Assembly: GCF_905220415.1 (NCBI RefSeq)
Contig: NC_059550.1
Location: 4,466,501 to 4,530,500, forward strand
DNA length: 64,000 nucleotides
Direction: 5' to 3'
Source: Colias croceus
Lineage: Eukaryota; Arthropoda; Insecta; Lepidoptera; Pieridae
Part shown: in pieces, positions 9,099 through 24,000 of the stretch
Layout: every line of letters starts with the position of its first letter
Numbering within the stretch: the stretch's first letter is position 1
Translations under genes and position numbers: made by a program
Notes under the pieces: model-generated
Told to the model about the DNA's origin: nothing
The model's input: only the letters and a program-made list of their open reading frames with translations
Databases searched by the model: none

Positions 9099-12000
9099 AT
9101 GATGATGGACAACGGGGTGTTAAATAATTATGAGTATGGGGACGGATACATGGAACAGGAGGAGGAGTGGGAACGCGAGGGTCTCTTAGACCCGGCCTGG
9201 GAGAAACAACAGAAAAAGGTTAGTTTAAATGAAGACTGAAATGTGTATGGAAACTAAGAGAGGGTATTCGTTAAAAAGAGTGACATCTAATACAAAACAA
9301 TATACATATTCCAATAAAAACAATAAAATAAGCAGCATAAACGTTATCGCTTAGTGACTCATGTTTTTGATGTTTATGTTTTTCCTTTCGATATTACCTA
9401 AAAACCGCGATATTCATAATGCATTAATTGCAATTTGATACCTGTTTACTTATCTAAGCCTATAAACGACCTTTAGCTAGATAGTTGGCTTGTTCTATTT
9501 TTAGCTTTTCTGTATTTTTATTTAATATTTTTATGCCATTGATAATAAATAAATAATTTTAGTTCTCTTATCTGATGAGATACAAGATATGTTAGTATAT
9601 TAAAATGTATGGATTAATATTTTCTATAGATATAATTTATTCTTATCGTCTCGTGTTTTTTTTTTCTGCAAAAAAAAATAAAAATATGTAGTTAATCTCA
9701 TTTTGGTGCCCTCATACATAAACATAATACAGTGGATCGATCGAATCACAAATTCAAACTAGCAAGTTTCCCGCCTCAAATTGAAAGTAGATCGCGGCCG
9801 TGGACACTATTAAAAGATTTCTTGGAGCTTTTCGTGCGAGCGAGATGCGTGCACACTGTCACGCCACGGGCGGGAGCGGGCCGGAGCGAGAGGAATCGAA
9901 TTTCCGTTAGTCATGTCCTAAAATGGGTCCGACGCAGGCGCCGCTGAAAGCGCGGGCGTCCGCCTTTACGTCACTATGAAAGCCGCATTTCAGGAAAACG
10001 TTTGGGCCCAACTTGCTACGTAAAATGCATCTTAACTTGCTATTTATGTAATACTCTTCAGATCCGTGACGAATGCTCTGACGCATCTCGACCAAGTTGA
10101 GTGGAATGTCATTAACGAACTACGAAAGCAGTCTCCCGCAGGGTATTGTCAAATATGAAAGCATTATTTAATATTAACGGTAAATTTATCATATTTCACT
10201 TCAGACCACACAAAAAATATATAAAATAATATATCAATCATACAGCAGTAAAAATCTCCTATAAGTTTTCCAATATGAACTCATATTGGAAAACTTAGGA
10301 CATACCGACTTTGCATATTTTTATAAAGTAATCATTACAATTAAATAATCCAATGAAAATTGCAGTTTGCTCAATAATAAGGCCAGATTTATCACCGTTA
10401 ATGCAAGACCTTACAAGGACTATGATTATCGGTGTTGCTTCCTGCGGCGGCTTCTCATAGGAACCTCATTAAGAAGCTGTTTTGTCATTGATTTCTCATC
10501 AACATCACATCATGTTTTTGCCACTCACATGATTACGTTAGCTAAATTGCGTGCGCGAGGATGTAATGTCTAGTGCTTAGTGGCAGGGCAAAACCAATAT
10601 ATAAACAAAGAGCCTGCAACCGGTGCATTGGCCGTTCGCGTATGGCGGGTCAATGTCGCGGCCATATTCCTCGGATGCGTCTACGGAAAAGTCACCCGAC
10701 CAGTCACATCGAGCTCTGAGCACGAGAATCGATCTTACACAAGGGGGTCACTGGTGCAATGCTTCCTTTACTTTTACCAAATTCAACGAATTTGCAGAAT
10801 CATTCATTAAAACGAGTAATTACCATAACGATGAGAGGTCAAAATATAATTTGAGCACATTTCCGATTCGATTCGATATCTAGAAGAATGATCTGATAAA
10901 GTAATAAGAAGGAGTGGATTTGGCAAAAACATCATGAACATTGGCTTTTATTTTAATTATCCTCTAGTAAAAACTGCATTCCATCAAAAGCAATACCTGG
11001 TCTCATCAGAAATCAGATGTGAAAGTGGTGGGTTCCAGTTAAAAACTGGTTATAAATTTACATCAAACTAATGGCCCCCTACGAATGACACACCTCTGCA
11101 ATTTATTCTTATAAATGCAATTTAAGATTTATAGAGATCCGACGTTTTGATTTAAACAAAATTATTATTAGTGAAGATGTTGCCATCATATTAGAATATC
11201 TATTGCAGTGGTTGATATCGTATCTTATTAATCAATATCTACGTTATCATGTCTACATAATAAGAAAATCGGATTATTATAATATGGAATTGTAGATAAG
11301 TATTACTGGAATTAAATACGGAAATTGGTAAAAAATAGTCATTTTAAGGGATCTATATTTATTATTTAGTAAGCTTCGTTATTGATATTGTATAACAAAA
11401 GTTCACTTGAATGACATGAAGATTGGAGAGAAATATTCGAATTAATCGTGAAATCGTGTTTTTTATTCAAAGGTCTACAAATTACCATGTTTGTATAGCC
11501 TGAAGTAAACTTCATTCCCACTCCTGCTGGCCTAGAAAGTTGACACTCAGTTAAAATATAATGTTAAAGATGAGGCGAAATAACGGCATCTGAATACCCA
11601 AGACTACCCAAGGTATTATATTAACACAGTTCAACGAGATATCATAAAAAATAAAACCTTAACCGAAGAAGTAACAAATGAAAAATGTTATCAATCCATT
11701 GCTACAGGGCATAAATACATTTACGACGTGTATTTACTGCCCCTAAGTGAAAGAATTATCACCCCAGCAGACCTTTCGCATACTTCTTGTAAATTCGAGG
11801 TCGTTGGCTGACATAATTGAACACTACCAATAATTTTGTTTGAACATTACATGAGTTTTTACATATTGTGTTAACTGTCATTGGTCATATTTATAAGAGT
11901 GCATAGGAGCCAATTAGTATCACAAATACCACGTTTGAACCTAAGCTTCATTTAAACCTTGTCTATCGCTAAAGCATTTGGGTTGTAGAAATAGATCGAT

Positions 12001-15000
12001 ATAATTAGAAAATTAGTCTGTTGAATTGAAATGCTACTGCTTCATGATAGACGTTGACGCAGAGTAATGCGGGTTGCGTAATATTTGACATGCTATAACT
12101 ATTTTTTCCTTAGCGTGTCGTTTGTTTGCTTTTGGCACACGTTCAAAAGTCGCTATCACTGAATGCGATGGCTCGATGGCTCGCAACTGCTGACTTTTGA
12201 CGAGGAGCTTTAAAAAACATGTCTATACCTCGGGAACGATTTAATTATAGAACCGTACAGCTTTATTGATCATAGGCATGGAATCTTTATCAATTAATTG
12301 AATATGTCATACACATTGAATTTTCTCATGGTTAGTATTTCTGTATATCATAATGAATTTAACCTTGCCCAACTATTAGTGTTCTACAATACAATTACAT
12401 TTTTCTATTTAACTCGTTTCATGTTTTGTATCACACGTAGGTAATCATGATATTCCTTTTAAGAAATATCTACCTAATTGGGCATTAAAATATTTTTAGA
12501 TAATTTTTGCTATACCTATGTACCTATGAAACATTAGTCCATTGAAAAGTTACATTTGGGGTTGCATTTCTTAGAGGACGCAATTTTATTTTTTTGATGT
12601 GTAGAGGGGGTTAGTGTGAAGCTATCACCAAGTTTGTGGGGTCGCCACCCTTGTCCCACGGCCACCATCTTGAAAATAGCGGAAGATATGGTTTATACGA
12701 TATATCTCTTAAACTGTTTATCTGATAAAAAACAATTGTTAACATTATTTGTTGCAAATTAAATTCTCCACAATTTTGGTCCAGTAACTTTTTGTCGTAG
12801 AACTATAAATAAAAAAGTTATGAGCGAAAATGTTCAGATAATAGAGATATTTATATTTTTCAATAAAACTTTTTTTTATCATTTTACGAAGAAATGATAT
12901 CAGACCATTTTTGTAGATTGTTTTTCGAGGAACAACTTTTACATACAACATTTTTTCATAAGTCAATAGCTAAGGTTTTAAAGCGCTCGGAAATTAGTAC
13001 TATTTTTCTGCTAAGCCTTTTCTGTTAAGCCAAAAAAATGTAACATTTCAATGAACTACATACCTAACATTCAAAGACGTTTTAAAGGTATATACGACCA
13101 AGAAAATAAATATAATATATCAATTTCCATTTATTCATTCTAAATGCCGTCTAATTACAAATAACACAAAGGTTTCAACATTGACCACATCCTTGGTGTC
13201 AAATGTTTACTAAAGGAGGTATACACACCTCCACCCACATGAAGTCATGCTATTGAACTTACAGATAAGTTTAAAGGTAAAATGTAATGTAATGTACCTA
13301 CTGTAGTTATTTTTATTGTTTTATTCTAAAATAATTAATTAGAAAAGTACTGATTAGTTGATCTTGTCAAATATTATCAAAATACATACAATTATTCTTT
13401 TAATCAATGATATTATGTGTAGGTATTGCATCTCTGTACGTGAAGTAATGAAAGCTGCTGTAATAAAAACAAGTAGTTAGGTAATGAAAGAGGAAATAAT
13501 TTTAAAAAGCGTTATTTTTTAAGGAAATTAAAACTATTACGATTAGGAATACAGAAGTAATATTGGAAATGATCGACCAATTGTGTGTTCACTTTATAAA
13601 AGTAGAAAGTTTCAAATTATTTATTTACTGTTCAGTTCCGATTGATGTTGTTCCACAAATCAATTTAGTAATTAATGCGTAAAAAACTTAAGTTACCTAC
13701 AATATTATGAACAGAGTATTATATTTATCCTATTTCTCGAATACGTAAAATATAATTATCAAAATGTAGAGACGATGAGACTGAGATTAGAGAGACTGTC
13801 TCTTCCTCATTAAAAATTCCTAATTTCCAATAGAAAACTATAGGTAGGTAGTAACATTTTAATAAATAATGAAACATTTACAATAACATTCTTGTAACCT
13901 AAGTGTAATGGTGTAATCTAAATATGTTTGAGCGATCCACTTCGAATATCAATATACCTTAATATGACGACATGATTTCAACAAAATAGAGAAAGTGTTC
14001 TCCCATGATTTGGAAAACCGTATGCTTTCTAAAATCAGGTTACGTTTATAAATTAACCATAAAGCACAGAAGTTTGAGATCAAAGATAAGTACCTAATAA
14101 AAATATCTAATTAATGTATGAACCGTAACGATACTTAAAATCTATCTATTTAATTATACATATTTAAAAACTATGTAAATCGGCTTGTTAATAAATGTTA
14201 ATGTTGTTGATGATGATAATTAATAATAATTATTCGCTTATTAAATTTAATTTTTTATCATTAATTTGGCAACAGATTTATCAAATGGGTCTATAGACTT
14301 TACGGCATATCCAAATACATAATTATTCAAATCTTCCCATAAAAATACTGTTTCGGGAATGTTTTTGTTACTTTTAATGCAGAAAAGTGTTCGCTGCGTA
14401 CAATAAATTATTTATTTCTTAATATAAAAGAAATATGTATAAGGCCAACATGAAACCATTCGTTATTAAGCGCTGGGGACACATTTACTATATTGACCCA
14501 TGTACTAGGCACTAGCCCACGTCAATAATAACATTATAAGTAAGTAGACCGGTTTTCGTCTACAATCCTAAGTATGTGGATATGATGTTGATGCATTAAA
14601 TTATACGCTCTATCGTAAATCTTGATTTTACTTTCAGCAATCAATTATTATGCACAGTTTAAAAATATTTTACTTTCTAGGATATCAAACATCCGGATAC
14701 AATCGAACTTCATTTAGAAAAATATTTTTTATCTGTGACAAAATGTCCATTATCTGTGGCATGTATTAAATTCAATTTTAATTTCTTTTACATAATTCTT
14801 GTAACATCACGTTCACTTGTTTAAATAAGTATCTACTATAATTTTCTTGTCCGTTTAAAACACTATAATTATACTAAGTAGGTCTACAGCATAGTAGGAG
14901 TGGACTGGATGCAGATCTAAAAGCAGGTTTCTTGATGAATGAACCGAGAGAGTAATTTGAACGTTAGTGAAGGTGCAGTGAATATTTTAGTATTCTTAAA

Positions 15001-18000
15001 TTAATTGAATGCTAGATAGAATTGTTGATTATTCATTCTTAATTTTTTTCTTTAGAAAATTTATAAACTTTTATGGCATGATTATTTGAACTAATTCATA
15101 TAAAATTCGGCTTAACTATATACAGAAACCGGTTATTTTCCGGTACCTATAATTAATTAAAATAAGTTTACCGTTTACGAATATAAATGGTCTAATCACA
15201 TATTATCATCAACGGCACATATGGAAACCTTCGAATTATATATTGCATTTTTAAATTAAACCCGTTAAAACCAACATTGGTATGTTTTGGAGTAATAAAA
15301 CTAGATTTGTTTTGTGCTTACCAAAACACATACAACGATACGCCTACGCTTTGTACTCAGGTAACCCTTGCGTCGCGTCAACCTTATCTTTACGATATAC
15401 TTATACGTGTTTACTTGTACATGTGTATGCTCTTCTTTCATATCGAGTTGCATTCTTTGAGACAACAAACTAAATTGTGCTGATCTATTGTGACTTTTTA
15501 TTAAAGCACTGCATTCTTTTAAAATCACGGCAAGACGGACATGATTTATAGATTTATTCAATTTATATTTCATTTGTAGCGCTTTCACACTCAAGATTAT
15601 TTAAATAAAAAACGTTGTTCAACGATTTTACTGAATTGTTAATTGTTATCCTTTGAAGATGCTGTTTTATTACTAGTTCATGATAAGGCTATTTTATGAG
15701 TTTGAGTTTAATGTTAGATATTAATAAATATGAATGGCGATTCCTTCCCACCTTTATGCTGACGTAAGTAAACTTCAAAGTTCGATAGGTTCAGTGAGGA
15801 AACGTGTGTTTTTCAACTAGAACGGATGATGATCATTCCGCCTTACTGGCATAGCTATAACACTGCCAACATCTATTTCAGTGTCTGTCCTCACGCCCAC
15901 GCAAATTGCTTACACTCGATATTATAATTAGAAAACTGTTTATACATTTATATTTAATTTAACCGCCTGTAGACTATGGACGACAACTTAGAACTAATTT
16001 ATGACACATTTACATCGAAAACCTTTTACCGTGACAAACATAATCGCTTACAAATTACAATCCATTTAACATTCACATTGTTCTATGGGTTATGTCGCAT
16101 CGAAGAACTGATTTCAATACCGCCTACAGGTAGAACTGTGAACGAATATTATTTACACCGTAATCGACTTATCGATAACTGCATTGTTATCTATTGCCGT
16201 CCTTATCACTCGTGATATCTCTGTCGATTATCCGTTTAGATAAACCCAGCAGCCGGCGCACTACTGAGGGGGACTTTATTATTCACTCGTAGCCCCTGTT
16301 TGGGATGTTGTGAAGATAATAGAACCACACCGGTCGATTTGGAACACAATATGAAATAGATCTCGGCTCTACTTGTAACGACTTAAAGAATCTGCCCTTT
16401 TATTATTATGTAAACGAAATAATTTTGTAAAACTTTATGAGTCAAATATTTGTCGTTGTCAGTTATTTAACCACAAATACCGCAATTATACTCAAATATG
16501 TATCTAACAAAAAGAATTGAAGAGCCATAAGCATAAATTTTAACTTTTTATTTTATGTTATCACGGACCCTTGCCCAAATTTAAATGGTAAAAATAATTA
16601 TTAAAACATATAATAATTTTGAGAGCATCTTTAATGCAAATTAATTACACGGTCATTGAGTCGTCGAGCTTGTTATAAAAGTTAAATATTTTAACACTGC
16701 AATAATTTTATATATTGAGGGCAAAAAACGATTCGACCCAACCAACTATGTGTGTCAGAACGCCCTTTAATATTTTAAACATTCAAGTACCGTAATTGGA
16801 GGGCTTCATGCAGACAATTTTATACGTGGATAAATATAATGACGAATTGCAAACGATTGTTATAATTTAGAATTAGAAACCTTTCATGTTGGCGTTTGTT
16901 AGTGTCAGCAAATTCTTTGAAGTGTCACATTACATTTGACCGCTTTGGTCAACACTCCTTGCGTAGGTCGCATCCGTTCTCACTGTGTACTCTAACATAC
17001 TAATTTCTATTATACCACTAAAACCATTGTATAAACATTGAAAGCTTTCCAGTATTTGTTATGGTTCTCGTTCATTTATTTGTAATTGATTAGACAGCAT
17101 AAAAGTATTATGATACGACATAAAGACGTCTTTGTACTGGCTCATATTTATCTATTAAACTGAGATTAAACCACTGCTAAGTGAGGCTTTGAGCTTATAG
17201 GTTAAGTATTCTCAAAGTTCAAGTACCGACTAGCCTACATTCAGAAAGTAAGAGTCAACAATAGTGACTAGTTAATTTCCAACAATAAGGTTCTTTCATC
17301 AGTTTTCAATACCATTTTAAAGTTGGAGGTGTTTTTTGAATTTGATGAATACTTTCAATATGTAAAGAATATTAGTGTATCTACTGTTCAACATAAATAA
17401 TGTGTAAATATTAACCTAATGAAATCAATTATGCACACAGCCCCGTTGGCGGTTTCCTAAATTCTCATAAACCCTATCTTAGAACCCTATGATTAAAGAT
17501 AAAGATATATTTAGAGAATTACTTGATGTGAACAATATATTCACTGTTCCTAAACTTAAATATAATTATTTATTGTTGTAGTCAGCGTATAAAACGCAAT
17601 AAAAATGCCAATTCTACGAAATCCTTACAGAATTATGTGCCCACTTTGCTTGCGGAAACATTAAAATTGTCGCTCTAAGTATTTTTATTTTACCTGTCTT
17701 AGTATATGAAGTCATTCATTCCTGTATTTTATATCTACATTCTACTTCCTCATTGAAATGCTCGGCTCAGCTCAATTTTCCCTCTGCAAAACTAAAAAAA
17801 AATAAACCGCGAAAACGGGAGATTTTATTTTTGTGAATACATACTGTTAAAATTATAGTTATCTACATATATATTCAAAATTGCATTGCTTTTTAATGAT
17901 TATTACTTTTGTTATCTATAAATAACAACTACTTGAAGTTTATTTATTATATAGGAGCAATGTTAATTAATTACTCAACCTTTGATAAATTATTACCGTA

Positions 18001-21000
18001 ATGTCACTATAACTTACGTAGTAAATATTTTGTAATCTGTACTATAATTATTCTTATGATAATATATCGTTATTGTAATTTTTAAATATTTAAACGTACA
18101 TATTATAGTTTATTCATTATTCTTAAAATACAATAACATAAAGAAATTATAAATACCGTAATCGTATGCCATAACAATAACCATTTCGAATATTATCAAT
18201 GCAAGAGTAAATTACAACACAAATCCATTATTTTGATAATTATTTGATACTTTAATATATTATATCAATTATAAAGTCTTTTTATCGTTATTCGTATACC
18301 TATTAATTAAGTCATTCTTACGTCATTTAAATTAATGCATTTTTAAATACATTTTTTTATACAATCAAGCATGCATTAAAAATATAACTTCCTACTTACT
18401 TGTTTTTCATTCCTTTCGTAATCTGTATCAATGGGCATACGTCATAACCTATTTTTTTTTATTTGTCTACTAATTAAATAAACAAACAAGTGTTGCAAAT
18501 GTAACAGACAGTGTCATGTCAACTTTTGACTAATTATAACATTCAACAATGCTACAAACAGGATATAACGGGTCACTTCCTTTTATACTCATTAGTACTT
18601 ATCTCATAACTTTTCAATGTGTAAGATTAAAAATAAATTCCGGGCCTACGTTAAACGTGTCTTATCTCAAATAGAAAATAACATTGTATCAGCCATCAGG
18701 TATGTAATGTTTTGTTTTGTTATCTATAATCATTGATTTCGATAGCCATATAAGCAATCGCTTGTACAGTGCTGTGTTATGACATTCAGATTTTTTATTT
18801 TACGAGTATTAGGTAGTAGGAGTTTAGGCTATAATTTCTCAGGCTTATCTAAACAGTGTGTAAATACAATAAATCGCTGTGCTAACATATTTCATAAATA
18901 TTGACGTAGAGTTATTCAGTTGCGTTTATTCACACTCTTATTTAGCGGTGAGTTTTAAGAGTTACAACATGCTTCGTGACAAATAACAATAGACCACTTG
19001 AATGTAGTGGCCGACGTCCAAATGGTTATCATTTGAGTAGGCGTGAAAGGGATTTTGGCCGGCGCATTGATTGTTTACTTTGTATAATTTTACTCTAATT
19101 AACGATAAATGATGCGATGTCGATCGTTAATACTGTAAATTTAAATACTCAGCAAGAAATAAATATTTCCAAACTGAATAACATTACACGTTATCGAAAA
19201 AATGTTCCTCCATGAACTTTCAAGTTCGAATACGAATAGTGTGTTTAAAATATAACTTGTATAGTTTTTATGCATTGAAAAGTCTACACTTATTATTATT
19301 ATTTATTCTTAGCGTGCAGTATGACAATGCTCCGCATCATTGTTAGAAACGGTTGAACACAGCTATCTATTGTTTGGCTCGGTCGTTGTTTGCGAACGAA
19401 CCAGCCACTGTTAGGCCTTATTCGGGAGCCATTTATATCACTGCTGCCTTTAAATCCCACCTTTTATGATACCTACGTGGATAAAATTCCAAATATGTAC
19501 AGAATAAGCACTGGATTTCCATCCACCATACAAAACAAGCTTCAGCGTTTTACTAATATGGATTTTTGTTTATAACTGACCAAATTAAATATGAATAAAA
19601 GATACACAACGGGGTCAGCTTTGATTAACTAAATGCATTAACAAAATATTAATTATTATCAATTTTACGTGTAACATCAAGTCAATACCGTTTGGAACTT
19701 GAAACAATTCAATTTATGATTTGTCATTGTTGCATTCGGCGCGGAACGGGCCTTTGACCTCTCATCTCTACGCTAATCAAAGACGTCTTGCATTATTGAT
19801 TTTTAATCTATACGCAAAAATAACTCATAAGTCTGAAACAATATGCAAATGTATTATTTTTTAGTTGGGAGTTTGGACAGCTCATGTGAAGAAATTTTAA
19901 TACCTACAAATTATGTAGCTACAATACAAGCAGTGTTTCAATACAATACAATACAAGAGGTTTTCTCACTTCAAATCGGATAAGCAATAAATATATTAGT
20001 TATTGGATGAGTTATAGAAATAGAATAATTTCGATGAGTAAGGTTTCCTTACCTAACCTTGAACAGCCTTCCGAGAAATATGCGGGTGTAAGAAAAATAT
20101 CGGTTTGTACTAATTCGAGGTGGATGTAAGTTGTAACAATGAGTGTTTTTAAAAATAAATGTATTTTTAGAGAAACATTAAATCAATTTAACAAATAGGT
20201 AGGTACTAGACAATCAAACAAGCCTTGTACCGCTTCATTAATTTTTCGGTTTTTTTTCTTCGCTATATTGTTTTCAATGTTTTAAAGGTATATTCGGGAT
20301 AGGCAAAATGTTTATGACTACACAAGCCGAGAATTATAATTTTTAACTCTATTATGCCAGGAATAGGAACTGCGTAGTTAACTGCGACAAAAACGGCATA
20401 TGAAAACTCGCGAAGAGATTTTCCATATTGTGAAAAAAAATGATTGCATATTTTTCCACACTATACATTTATAGAGAAAAGTATGAAAGTGTAAATAGTG
20501 ATGTATGGTGTATAGCTAGCAATATAGGCTTTCCATAACGATTTCACACGACCCGCCTTTAGAAATGGAAACAATAGACCGTTTCAATTTTACTACAAAG
20601 ACCTAAAACTTCAAGCTATGTTTTTAAATTAAAGCCTTCTAGCTTTTCGAATAAATTTTATTTAAAATGATGTGGTTGAACTTTCGAAAGCTCAATTTTA
20701 AAAAATATATTTAATATCATTAGCTTTTAATTAATGGCATTAGCACAGAATATATAATAGTACCTACTAGTATTAGGTACATTACCTACATAGACAATAG
20801 GTATACACATATTGAATTAGGATAATATTCTAGAGGATTCTTTGTATTTAGTTCTGTCATATTATTAACTAATATATAATTATAAATAAATTCTGTCATA
20901 TAAATAACTATTACCACAGAACTATTACCGTATATTATTATTAGTCTGTGCTATTACCTAGGTACTGTCTATTCCTTCTAATAACAATTTAACGGTTGCG

Positions 21001-24000
21001 CATCCTCACTTTAGAAGAATGATGAAGCAATTGCGTTGATATTATTACATATTTATTACAGTTCGATCGTGCAACGTTTCCTAAATATTTACTGTAGCAT
21101 TACTTACGAAAGCTCTATTGCACTATTTGATATTTTTAGTTTAACAACTGGTCAGAAGTAGGTTTACAACACGTATTTTTATAACCCGCATATGTATACC
21201 TCCCACATTGAAATTTGAACTTTAAAACAATGCTCTATGACTCCTTATTTATTTCGCCCGTAAATTGCATAGGTACTAAGTCGTATTTGTATAAACAATT
21301 CATTATAAATGGTACATTAGTTTCAGAAACACCTTGTTTGAAAGGCTGGCTATGAATTTGAGTCGTTAGCCTTCAATGAATTTAAATGTTGCATGCAGTA
21401 ACAATGAAAGTGTTGTGCTCCCACGATATCTTACTTTACCTATATTTTTAGTGGTATAGTAAATGTTGTTATTCGTTTGTTCGACAATACTCTCAAAATA
21501 AAGTATATTTAGAACAGATTTGTGAAACTAAAAAAATAGGTAACATTAGTAGTCTTCAAAACAAATAAGTATGATAAATGTCTCGCAAACAAGAGTATTT
21601 TTTGTATTGTTCATGTAGGCATATGACATGCATATTTAAGATATTTTTCTGGAAGCATCCAAACGCTTGTCTGCTGATGTTCCGACTACTTACACGTAGC
21701 CTTCAGTAGTTGAAAATATCTCAGACCACGGATTTGCACGCCCACGCCTGAAATTATTACTATCTTGACGAAAATACGTATTCTTCGCGATATTTTTAGG
21801 AAATCGCTAAGGAAACATTCACACACACTAAGCTAACTTTTATATGTATGACGTGCGCTTAAAAGTATGCAAAATTTCTTGATTTTAAACTAAAACCATC
21901 GTCTGAATCATCCTAACATAACGCAAGTCTCTTGTGCTATTGGGCTCTCTAATTTTGATACACAGAGAAAGTATTAAAAGGCACATTGAAAATGATTCAT
22001 CTTTGTTCCAGGTATATAGAAGGCAGAACACAAACTCACAGGACACTAACATGACACTCGACGAACACTCGTGAGTACGTATCGCTCGAACAAAACAGTT
22101 ACCATTTACGACAAAAATTAGCCTCAAGGTCTTCGCTATTTACTTTTAAGCTTTATGTCAATACGAGGTCGTTGATCCTAACATTGATATCGCGATTGCG
22201 TCTTGAGACACGCCCCGGGATAACATTACATGTGTGTCGTTAACGGTCTTTATTGTTTATTGAAATGATAGTGACCGAGTTGGCCGTGCACCAAATTGAA
22301 GCACCTTCACAGGTGATGCCTTCTATTTTAGCATTCTGTACGTATGTTGCCCCAAATGCGATAATGTCAACATTTGTATAGTAGCCATTGAGCAAATAGC
22401 GCCGAATTTACAATTACTTAATACAAATTGACTTCAAGGTCAGTTAGAATTAAACACATAATTTAATTGGTTTCTGTTTAAATCTCAATTAAGGTGATGC
22501 TTACGTTTCTTAAATAAAAGCACCAATAATCATAATTCCATGTTAACTAGCACTTGCTAGTTAACTGTAGGTACTTACCTACATGAACATAAAATCCAAA
22601 TATAAATAACTAATGTTGTCCTCAAATTCATTATCACTTTAAAATCTAAAATCTAAATGATATGTGCCAAAACCCATTACACTTATTTAAGCCTCTGGAA
22701 ATTTGTAAATGGATGATTCATTTACAATTTTACATAGAATATAAATCACGACATACGTTAAAATAAAGACATTTATTATCTTTATTATATCCTTTATGAA
22801 TATGCTTATGAGGTGAAACATGAAGCTTAATGTGCAAGTGCATAATTTGTGGTATTTTAGTGCTCCTTCATTCTCTTACATTTATTTATACAAAAGAGCA
22901 GAAAATATGGCATGCTATGGTGTTGATATAATTTACCTTTTATTAAATAAAGAGTAACGAAGTACCGACTATTTCTGTTAAACATATAAATTACTTTAAT
23001 GTAAAAAAAATTCGTAATAAACTTGAACACAATTATATTAAAAAATATTCATCAATAAACAATTAATTAACACATAATCCCTCATATTTATGTAGCAACC
23101 CGACCATCGCCCACAACCAGTAGTCACAATCGATCACAATGATCACCGATTGTGCTGTCACGAGGCTTTGTTACCTCTCTCCTCACAATAACTCACACCT
23201 AACCGTGTCAATTGACTCATAAACGTCAATTAATTTCCCATCGGTTCTTTAAAAATATCGTTCTATTCTTTGCAAATTGTCTGCACACTATTTTTATCAC
23301 AAGAATTTCATTATTTGATATAGGACACTATAGTGCAAGAATGTAAAGTCCGTAGCTTTATTAGATACATAAACTCGTATCATATATGTGTAAACAATTC
23401 GAAACTTACACCGTTACTCACTCGCTACTTGTGAGTCAGAAAAGGCTCTCATCCATATTATTTTTATTGTGTTTTATACTTATATAAATATGTAATGAAC
23501 ATTGTACGTCACTGTTTTATACACATTTATTTGGGTAATCCAAAAATGCCGTTAATAGTTGTAATTATGTTATCATTTTATGAATAATTTATAATATGAT
23601 CTTACTACTTCTGGGCCCCACATTTCTTGCTGCATTCCACGCAACGTGCCTATATATTATCAACATCTGTATTTATATAAATTATAACATGTGTGAATAA
23701 TAAATATTTTTTTGAACGTTTCCTACTGGTTTTAGATAAAAAGAAAAATTAAAAGAGTTACGAATCTAGTAATGTACGAACATAAGTCCAAACACCTTTT
23801 CACCCGTCATATTGGGATCTTCTATGTACATAATGTACTTTTCAATATTTTCAACGCTTAGAAAACTATTAGTTATTTCTGCCTTCTTAAATATTTTACA
23901 AAAATAACAACCAGTCTCATGTTATTTTTCTGTTAACATATTAATTTCTCCGTTAAATTATTCATTGACGTTATCCGAAATCAGTTAACTAATAACTTAC

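Noticed and set aside
12745..12966. 73-codon minus-strand open stretch
   Set aside because: Low-complexity, lysine/tyrosine-rich translation of AT-rich repeat-like DNA. No family recognised.
15277..15594. Overlapping open frames on both strands
   Set aside because: Short, mutually overlapping, no known motif; intronic.
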